NCBI GenBank assembly: GCA_005778315.1
Contig: SXOW01000345.1
Coordinates: 1 to 10,394, forward strand
Direction of reading: 5' to 3'
Length of the DNA: 10,394 bases
DNA from: Acidobacteriota bacterium
GTDB lineage: Bacteria; Acidobacteriota; Vicinamibacteria; Vicinamibacterales; UBA8438
The notes beneath the pieces are model-generated. The model made no database searches, was not told the DNA's origin, and saw only the letters and a list, made by a program, of their open reading frames with translations. Position numbers and translations under genes: made by a program. Every line of letters starts with the position of its first letter. The first letter of the stretch is position 1. Shown here piece after piece: positions 1 to 5,364 of this stretch.

Positions 1-2
1 AC

Positions 3-1526
3 CTGGGGCAGGTAGAAGTCATCAAGGGCATGGCGTCTGCGCTGTACGGGGCCGGCGCCATGGGTGGCGTGGTGAACCTGGTATCACGACGTCCCGGAGA
101 CGACCTGGAGCGGGAAGTGCTGGTCAATCAGTCGACCCGCGGGGCCACAGACGGGGTGGTCTGGCTGTCATCCCCTGTGTCAGATGCATGGGGGATGACC
201 CTGGTCGGCGGCGGTCATCGGCAGGAGCAGACGGACGCCGACGGCGATGGTTGGAGCGACCTCGCACACTACACACGCGGTATCGTGCGGCCCCGCGTCT
301 TCTGGGACAACGGTCAAGGACAATCGCTGTTCCTGACGACAGGCTTCACCGAAGAGCGCCGCGCCGGGGGCACGCAACCCGGCCGGGTGATTCCCGCGAC
401 CGGGGAGTCCTACCGGGAGGGCTTGGAAACTCGGCGGTTCGACGTCGGTGGCCTCTGGCAGACGGTGGCTGGGCGCGCGGTCGTCACCGCGCGAGGCACG
501 GTGGCGCGGCAGTGGCACGACCATCAGTTTGGGGAGACGCTGGAGCGGGATCGGCACGGGGTCGGCTTTGGCGAAGTCACCGTGCGGAGGGCGGCTGGGC
601 GGCACACCTGGCTCGTCGGTCTCGCCGTCGAGCACGAGACCTACCACCCGAGGGATGTCCCGCAGTTCGCATACACCTTCACCACACCGGGCCTCTTCCT
701 GCAGGACGACGTCGACGTGCGGCCCTGGCTGGCCTTGTCGATGAGCGGCCGCGTGGACCGTCACAGCGCATACGGCTGGTTTGCAAGTCCTCGTGTGTCG
801 GCCCTGCTGCGGGCGGGGGAGTGGTCGACCCGTCTGTCGGCTGGGACAGGGTTCGTCGGTCCGACGCCGCTCACGGAAGAAACCGAGGCGGCAGGGTTGG
901 CGCGCCTCCGGGTCGACGGTCCGCTCCGCGCCGAACGAGGACGTAGCGTCTCGGTCGACCTGACACGTACGCAGGGGCCGGTGTCCTACACGGCGACGCT
1001 GTTTGCGGGGCGCGTCGTCGATCCGGTGGATGTGGACCGGTCGGCGTACCGGCTGAGCAACCTCGACGACCCGACGACGAACGTTGGTCTGGAATTGCTT
1101 GGGCTCTATCGACGCGCGCCGATCGCGCTTACGGCCAGCTACACCTACGTGCGGGCGCGAGAACGCGTCGGTGGTGTGGTCGATGACGTGGCGCAGACAC
1201 CAAGACACAGCGTCGGCGTTGTGGCCATGATGGAGAACGAAGACGGTCGTCTCGGGTTCGAGCTGTACTACACTGGTCGCCAGCGGGTGGACGCCAATCC
1301 GTATCGCACGAGCGGTGCGCCGTACCCCCTCATGGGCCTGTTGGCCGAGCGCCGCGTTGGCCGACTTCGCCTGTTCGTGAATCTCGAGAACCTGACTGAC
1401 GTGCGTCAGCAGGACTGGGACCCGGTCATCCGCCCAGATCGGGCCGTCGATGGTCGTTGGACGGTCGACGGATGGGCGCCGCTGGACGGACGAATCGTGA
1501 ACGGAGGGGTCCGGGTCCCGTTTTGA
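3..1526 (+). CDS. TonB-dependent outer-membrane receptor, 5' partial
   Basis: The open frame runs in from the left edge, so the true start is outside the window; the internal ATG at 30 is not the start. About 507 residues are visible. The first ones (VEVIKG, then ALYGAGAMGGVVNLVSRRP) are the end of the plug domain of TonB-dependent receptors. The remainder has the alternating aromatic/polar pattern of a 22-strand barrel. Near the C-terminus FVNLENLTDVRQ is the usual late-barrel motif, and the protein ends in Phe (GGVRVPF), as outer-membrane barrels do for Bam recognition. The missing part should be the signal peptide, TonB box and first half of the plug. The family imports siderophores, cobalamin, metals or oligosaccharides using TonB energy; the substrate cannot be told from this fragment. 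A Tat-exported hydrolase gene starts 36 bp downstream and may be co-transcribed. Confidence 0.93.
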   Translation: MGQVEVIKGMASALYGAGAMGGVVNLVSRRPGDDLEREVLVNQSTRGATDGVVWLSSPVSDAWGMTLVGGGHRQEQTDADGDGWSDLAHYTRGIVRPRVFWDNGQGQSLFLTTGFTEERRAGGTQPGRVIPATGESYREGLETRRFDVGGLWQTVAGRAVVTARGTVARQWHDHQFGETLERDRHGVGFGEVTVRRAAGRHTWLVGLAVEHETYHPRDVPQFAYTFTTPGLFLQDDVDVRPWLALSMSGRVDRHSAYGWFASPRVSALLRAGEWSTRLSAGTGFVGPTPLTEETEAAGLARLRVDGPLRAERGRSVSVDLTRTQGPVSYTATLFAGRVVDPVDVDRSAYRLSNLDDPTTNVGLELLGLYRRAPIALTASYTYVRARERVGGVVDDVAQTPRHSVGVVAMMENEDGRLGFELYYTGRQRVDANPYRTSGAPYPLMGLLAERRVGRLRLFVNLENLTDVRQQDWDPVIRPDRAVDGRWTVDGWAPLDGRIVNGGVRVPF

Positions 1527-1527
1527 C

Positions 1528-1533
1528 CTACAC
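1528..1533 (+). promoter_or_regulatory. Possible -10 element before the hydrolase gene
   Basis: TACACT lies directly after the receptor stop codon and about 30 bases before the hydrolase ATG. TTGACC overlaps it and no good -35 hexamer sits at 17 bp, so this is a weak match. The hydrolase may simply be read through from the receptor gene. Confidence 0.15.
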
Positions 1534-1562
1534 TGGGGGGACAACACCGCGGGAGACGAGCT

Positions 1563-2837
1563 ATGAACGAATTGTCACGTCGGCACATCCTCTACGGACT
1601 TTCTTCGCTTGGTCTGGCTTCGCTTGCGGCCACCACAGTGGGTGCCCGGAGGGCGTCGGCACAGCCGACTGGGCTGGGTGTCGAACTGGAACCGTATCCG
1701 TCCGCGTGGCTGCCTGACGGGGTACGCTCTCGATTCGTCAACGACATCAATGGCTTGCGGGTCCACGTGCTCGAAGCCGGTTACGAGACGCGCAATCGAC
1801 CGGCCTTGCTACTCCTGCATGGTTTTCCTGAGCTCGCCTACAGCTGGCGAAACGTGATGGTGCCGCTGGCCGAGGCCGGGTACCACGTCTTTGCTCCGGA
1901 TGTTCGGGGCTTCGGTCGCACGACCGGCTGGAGCTCGGACTACGATGCGGACCTGGCTCCATTTCGTCAGCTCAACAAGGTTCGGGATTCGTTGGGTCTG
2001 GTGCACGCGTTCGGCTATCGGTCCGTGGCCGCGGTCATCGGTCATGATGCGGGTTCGCCGATGGCGGCGTGGTGCGGCGTCACGCGCCCCGATGTGTTCC
2101 CTGCCGTGGTCATGATGAGCGCACCGTTCGGCGGCACGCCCACGTTGCCCTTTGATACGGCCGACGACCCGCCACAGGCCAGCGGCGCGACCGGGCCCAC
2201 CATCTACGACGACCTCGCCGCACTGCCGCAACCCCGGAAGCACTACCAGCGGTACTACACGACCCGCGAGGCCAATGGCAATATGTGGCACGCCAAGCAG
2301 GGTCTGCACGACTTCATTCGGGGCTACTACCACTTCAAGAGTGCGGACTGGGAAGGCAACAAGCCCTATCGATTGGCCGCCCGTACGGCCCAGGAGTGGG
2401 CGAAGATGCCCAACTACTACATCATGCAGCTGAGGCACGGTATGGCCGAGACCGTGGCCGAGGTGATGCCGTCCCCGGCGCAGATTGCGGCCAATACCTG
2501 GCTCCCGGACTCCGCCTTGCGGGTCTACGCCGAAGAGTACGGGCGCACCGGTTTTCAAGGCGGTCTCAACGGGTATCGCATGGGAGGCAGCAGCTTCGGC
2601 GCCCCGGAGGTGGAGCTCTTCGCCGGCCGGACCATCGATCAGCCATCCATGTTCATCAGCGGCGCCAGCGATTGGGGCACGTATCAGAACCCCGGATCCT
2701 TTGAGCAGATGCAGAATGAGGCGTGCACCGACATGCGCGAGGTGCACCTGGTGGATGGCGCCGGGCACTGGGTCCAGCAGGAACAAGCGGAGAAAACGAT
2801 CCAGCTCTTGCTCGGGTTCCTCGGCCGCCTCGGCTAG
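1563..2837 (+). CDS. Tat-exported alpha/beta hydrolase, epoxide-hydrolase type
   Basis: 424 residues. The N-terminus has a twin-arginine signal (SRRHILYGL at residues 5-13, a hydrophobic stretch to about 27, cleavage probably near ASA-Q at 31-34), which implies folding in the cytoplasm and export to the periplasm. The mature part is an alpha/beta hydrolase with the HGFPE oxyanion motif at 86-90 and the nucleophile elbow GHDAG at 160-164. The nucleophile is therefore Asp162, as in epoxide hydrolases and haloalkane dehalogenases, not Ser. The likely relay acid is Asp370 and the catalytic base His402 (GAGHW). The lid segment around 322-340 (RTGFQGGLNGYR) resembles the epoxide-hydrolase cap, with Tyr338 a candidate epoxide-polarising tyrosine. 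Epoxide hydrolysis to a diol is the expected reaction; the substrate is unknown. A purine-rich GGGAG at 1551-1555 precedes the ATG. The Tat signal is an N-terminal addition to an otherwise standard family. Confidence 0.88.
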   Translation: MNELSRRHILYGLSSLGLASLAATTVGARRASAQPTGLGVELEPYPSAWLPDGVRSRFVNDINGLRVHVLEAGYETRNRPALLLLHGFPELAYSWRNVMVPLAEAGYHVFAPDVRGFGRTTGWSSDYDADLAPFRQLNKVRDSLGLVHAFGYRSVAAVIGHDAGSPMAAWCGVTRPDVFPAVVMMSAPFGGTPTLPFDTADDPPQASGATGPTIYDDLAALPQPRKHYQRYYTTREANGNMWHAKQGLHDFIRGYYHFKSADWEGNKPYRLAARTAQEWAKMPNYYIMQLRHGMAETVAEVMPSPAQIAANTWLPDSALRVYAEEYGRTGFQGGLNGYRMGGSSFGAPEVELFAGRTIDQPSMFISGASDWGTYQNPGSFEQMQNEACTDMREVHLVDGAGHWVQQEQAEKTIQLLLGFLGRLG

Positions 2838-2854
2838 CGCCGGCCACACGTGGG

Positions 2855-2860
2855 TAGGCT
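2855..2860 (+). promoter_or_regulatory. Possible -10 element before the aquaporin gene
   Basis: TAGGCT lies between the hydrolase stop and the aquaporin start, 28 bases before the ATG. There is no clear -35 hexamer, so this is only a weak suggestion that the channel gene has its own promoter. Confidence 0.12.
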
Positions 2861-2874
2861 ATCGGTCGAATCTC

Positions 2875-2882
2875 GAGGAGGA
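2875..2882 (+). promoter_or_regulatory. Strong ribosome binding site for the aquaporin gene
   Basis: GAGGAGGA is a near-perfect anti-16S match five bases before the ATG at 2888. It fixes the start of the channel gene and predicts efficient translation. Confidence 0.7.
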
Positions 2883-2887
2883 GTCAC

Positions 2888-3514
2888 ATGGCAAAGTACG
2901 CCACCGAGTGCATCGGCACGTTTTTCCTGGTCCTGACCATTGGCTGTACGGTTGTCGCGGACCTGCCGGGCGTGATCCCGCCACTCGCCATCGGGGCCGC
3001 GCTGATGGTCATGATCTTCGCGGGCGGCCATGTGTCCGGCGCGCACTACAACCCCGCCGTGACGCTGGCGGTGTGTATGCGGGGACGTTTGCCAGCGAAG
3101 GAAGTACTCCCGTATTGGGTCTCGCAGATCGTGGGCGCGGGTCTGGCCGCTGCCGCGGTGGGATTCCTCCGCGCAGGGGTTGAGACGACGGCCGGCGCCC
3201 CCGCGGTCGGTCTAGCCCTCCTCGCAGAGTTCCTCTTTACGTTTGCGCTGGCCTACGTGGTCCTGAACGTCGCGACGGCGAAAGGAACGAACGGCAACTC
3301 TTTCTACGGACTCGCGATCGGTCTGACGGTCATGACCGGGGCGTTCGCCGTCGGTGACATTTCAGGTGGTGCCTTCAATCCGGCCGTCGCCATCGGCGTG
3401 TCGCTGATGGGATTGTCGGCCTGGAGCAGTCTGTGGATCTTTCTGGTCGCCAACCTGGCCGGCGGCGCGGTCGCGGCATTAGTGTTCAAGGGGTTGAATC
3501 CAGGCGACCGGTAG
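2888..3514 (+). CDS. MIP/aquaporin-family channel with non-canonical selectivity filter
   Basis: 208 residues, mostly hydrophobic, with the two half-helix signatures of the major intrinsic protein family: HYNPAV (NPA at 55-57) and FNPAV (NPA at 164-166). The N-terminal ECIGTFFLVLTIG is a typical first membrane helix, and six helices plus two re-entrant loops fit the length, which is slightly shorter than E. coli AqpZ. The channel should sit in the inner membrane and pass water or small neutral solutes. The Arg that normally follows the second NPA (Arg189 of AqpZ) is Val167 here. By ungapped counting from the NPA motifs, the other filter positions become about Ile35, Ala152 and Gly161 instead of Phe, His and Thr. 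The pore is then wider and more hydrophobic than a water-specific aquaporin, so the substrate is open. The family call is firm; AqpZ or GlpF identity is not supported. Confidence 0.93.
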   Translation: MAKYATECIGTFFLVLTIGCTVVADLPGVIPPLAIGAALMVMIFAGGHVSGAHYNPAVTLAVCMRGRLPAKEVLPYWVSQIVGAGLAAAAVGFLRAGVETTAGAPAVGLALLAEFLFTFALAYVVLNVATAKGTNGNSFYGLAIGLTVMTGAFAVGDISGGAFNPAVAIGVSLMGLSAWSSLWIFLVANLAGGAVAALVFKGLNPGDR

Positions 3515-3556
3515 CGGGCGACGGCAGGCGGCCCAGGACGGCGCTGAGGGCAACCG

Positions 3557-4426
3557 ATGATCTCAAGAGTGCTTCTCGTCGTGGCCTCGGTGTGCGGCGT
3601 CGCCGTCGCGGCGCACGCCCAGCATACCGGGGCTGCCGGCGGTGGTGTTGTGGCGCTCACGGCGCATCGCACCGGCGAGTTCGAGGCCACCTTGACGGTG
3701 CGATCGCCCGAGTCCGATGCGCGGCGCTGGTCCGCGCGCTTCCAGTTTCCAGGTGACCTTGACGGCTGGGACTACGACCTGGACACGGAGAGGTTCAGCC
3801 TCTACGTGCCCCACGACTATGACCCCTCCGGTGAGCCCTACGGAGTCGTCGTGTGGGTGTCTCCGCGCGAGAGCGGTGCCATTCCGCCGGGCCTCCGACC
3901 CATCTTCGACGAACGCCGCCTCATTTGGATTGGCGCCAACAACGCCGGTAACCAGCGTCACCTCTTTCCCCGCGCAGGCCTGGCGCTCGACGCCGCCTAC
4001 AACGTCGACCGTTTCTATCGCATCGACACCGAGCGGGTGTTCGTGTCCGGGCTCTCCGGTGGAGGGCGGATGTCCGCGATGGAGGCCGTGGCCTATCCCG
4101 ACGTCTTTGCTGGCGGCATGCCGATCATCGGAGTCACGACGTATCTCAGCGTGGCGTTGGGGGCCAACCCGAGCCAGCTCGTCCCGCAGTTCCCCACTCC
4201 ATCGCCCGAGCTGCTGGCGCGCGCGAAGCGGCACCCGCTGGTGATCATCACCGGGAGCGGTGACTTCAATCGAGAGGAGTGCCAACTCACCGCCGCGGCC
4301 TACGAGCGCGACGGCTTTACCAACCTGCACTTGCTCGACATCGACGGCATGGGACACGAGATGCCGTCGGTCGAGGACTTCGCCCGCGGCCTGGACTTGC
4401 TGCTTGGGCTGCCCGCGGACGACTAG
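3557..4426 (+). CDS. Secreted serine esterase, PHB-depolymerase/feruloyl-esterase-like alpha/beta hydrolase
   Basis: 289 residues. A Sec signal peptide is evident (hydrophobic residues 4-19, cleavage near AHA-Q at 19-22). The mature protein contains a serine-hydrolase elbow, GLSGGGRM at 165-172, with Ser167 as nucleophile. A likely catalytic Asp236 follows (ITGSGDFN), and His267 lies in DGMGHEMP. The order and spacing match the esterase/poly(3-hydroxybutyrate) depolymerase (LpqC, feruloyl esterase) branch of alpha/beta hydrolases, which cleave ester bonds in polymers or plant cell-wall decorations. The start is supported by GAGGG at 3546-3550, six bases before the ATG. It lies 42 bp after the aquaporin gene. 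The next gene starts 249 bp downstream and has a candidate promoter of its own. The first ~75 mature residues resemble no domain I recognise. Substrate is not determinable here. Confidence 0.82.
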   Translation: MISRVLLVVASVCGVAVAAHAQHTGAAGGGVVALTAHRTGEFEATLTVRSPESDARRWSARFQFPGDLDGWDYDLDTERFSLYVPHDYDPSGEPYGVVVWVSPRESGAIPPGLRPIFDERRLIWIGANNAGNQRHLFPRAGLALDAAYNVDRFYRIDTERVFVSGLSGGGRMSAMEAVAYPDVFAGGMPIIGVTTYLSVALGANPSQLVPQFPTPSPELLARAKRHPLVIITGSGDFNREECQLTAAAYERDGFTNLHLLDIDGMGHEMPSVEDFARGLDLLLGLPADD

Positions 4427-4582
4427 CAGGACCTCTGTCCCGTCGACTGGGCCGCTGCGAGGCCGATCGCCGCAGGGGACCGGACCCGCAACGGCGCGAG
4501 GCGCTGGCTCCGCCGCTCTGCTCCGACGCGCTCGACCGATCGTCGACTGGTCTGCCGCTGGGAGCGGTGGCCGCAAAACGGC

Positions 4583-4588
4583 TACAAT
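4583..4588 (+). promoter_or_regulatory. Candidate -10 element for the LPMO-like/PQQ-dehydrogenase pair
   Basis: TACAAT stands out in a very GC-rich intergenic region and matches TATAAT at five of six bases, 87 bases before the ATG at 4676. The -35 position about 17 bp upstream (4560-4565, GGGAGC) is poor, so an activator may be required or the match may be chance. If real, it would drive the two-gene unit separately from the upstream esterase. Confidence 0.4.
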
Positions 4589-4661
4589 ACGGCCCATCAT
4601 CCGAAGCGAATCCGCGCTGGCCGGACGTCGGCCCGCCAGGCGGTCGCTGCCCGTGCCTGTC

Positions 4662-4669
4662 GAGGAGGA
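4662..4669 (+). promoter_or_regulatory. Strong ribosome binding site for the LPMO-like gene
   Basis: GAGGAGGA sits six bases before the ATG at 4676. It decides the start of the signal peptide and therefore the position of the mature N-terminal histidine. Confidence 0.7.
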
Positions 4670-4675
4670 CGACTC

Positions 4676-5335
4676 ATGACACTCTCCGTGCGCATACTGG
4701 TAGCCCTGGCCATCGCCCTGCCGATGCTGCCAGCTGACGTGGACGCGCATTTCATCCTGGTCGAGCCCGCGTCCTGGATCGTAGAGAACGAGCTTGGCGA
4801 TCCCCAGAAAGTTGGGCCGTGTGGCGGAGACCCTGGCGGCGAGAACGCCGATGTCCTGACGGGCGCGGTCACCGAGGTTGTCGGCGGTTCCGACCTGCAC
4901 CTCAAGATGCAGGAGACGATTTTCCACTCGGGCCACTACCGCGTGGCGCTGGCGGTGCACTCGCGGAACGAGTTGCCGCCGGACCCGATCACGTTTGAGA
5001 AATACACCGATCGGGGACTGTTTTCAGTCTGGGGCGCCATTCAGAGCCCGCCGCAGATTCCGGTGCTCGCCGATGGGCTGTTCAGGCACTATCCGGAGGA
5101 GGGCCAGACTGCGTCGTTTCGGCCCGAGACCCCGATGCCGCCATGGGAGACGGACATCGAACTCCCGAACATCACGTGCGAGCGGTGCACACTCCAGGTG
5201 ATTCAGTTCATGGCGGATCACCGATACAACCAGCCAGGCGGGTATTCGTATCACCATTGCGCTGACTTGAAGATCACCGCAGATCCGTCGAAGCCAATCG
5301 ACGAGGGCTGGCCGACGGCGTCGTCGGACGACTAG
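4676..5335 (+). CDS. Secreted LPMO-like protein (SCE4755-type polysaccharide monooxygenase-like)
   Basis: 219 residues. A Sec signal peptide (residues 1-24, ending DVDA) should be cleaved immediately before His25, giving a mature start HFILVEPASW. An N-terminal His is the hallmark of copper lytic polysaccharide monooxygenases, where it forms half of the histidine brace. Other LPMO-like signatures are CGGDPG at 49-54, the segment ETIFHSGHYRVAL at 80-92 with His84 or His87 as candidate second copper ligand, CERCTLQV at 168-175, and SYHHCADLKI at 191-200. These parallel the NHxGxF, CxxCxLQ and CADI blocks of AA15-type enzymes. Cys49, Cys168, Cys171 and Cys195 could form disulfides. I recall the bacterial group as SCE4755 family proteins, named from Sorangium; activity is not established to my knowledge. 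Its stop is 29 bp before a PQQ dehydrogenase, suggesting one transcript and possibly a shared redox role. Confidence 0.82.
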   Translation: MTLSVRILVALAIALPMLPADVDAHFILVEPASWIVENELGDPQKVGPCGGDPGGENADVLTGAVTEVVGGSDLHLKMQETIFHSGHYRVALAVHSRNELPPDPITFEKYTDRGLFSVWGAIQSPPQIPVLADGLFRHYPEEGQTASFRPETPMPPWETDIELPNITCERCTLQVIQFMADHRYNQPGGYSYHHCADLKITADPSKPIDEGWPTASSDD

Positions 5336-5364
5336 CTGGACGGAACGCGAAAGCGAGACAAATC

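Larger units (their letters stand above)
4427..4675. other. Intergenic region before the LPMO-like gene
   Basis: This 249-bp stretch has no convincing gene; the frames open across it are arginine-rich shadows. It holds a candidate -10 element at 4583-4588 and the ribosome binding site of the next gene. I see no clear terminator hairpin with a T-run. Confidence 0.5.

Noticed and set aside
180..1547. Long reverse-strand open frame of about 455 codons opposite the receptor gene
   Set aside because: Low-complexity Arg/Pro/His-rich translation with no recognisable domain. It mirrors a firmly identified gene in GC-rich DNA.
3563..4960. Long reverse-strand open frame of about 465 codons
   Set aside because: It runs across two real genes and the gap between them and has Arg/His-rich composition, so it is a shadow of codon bias.
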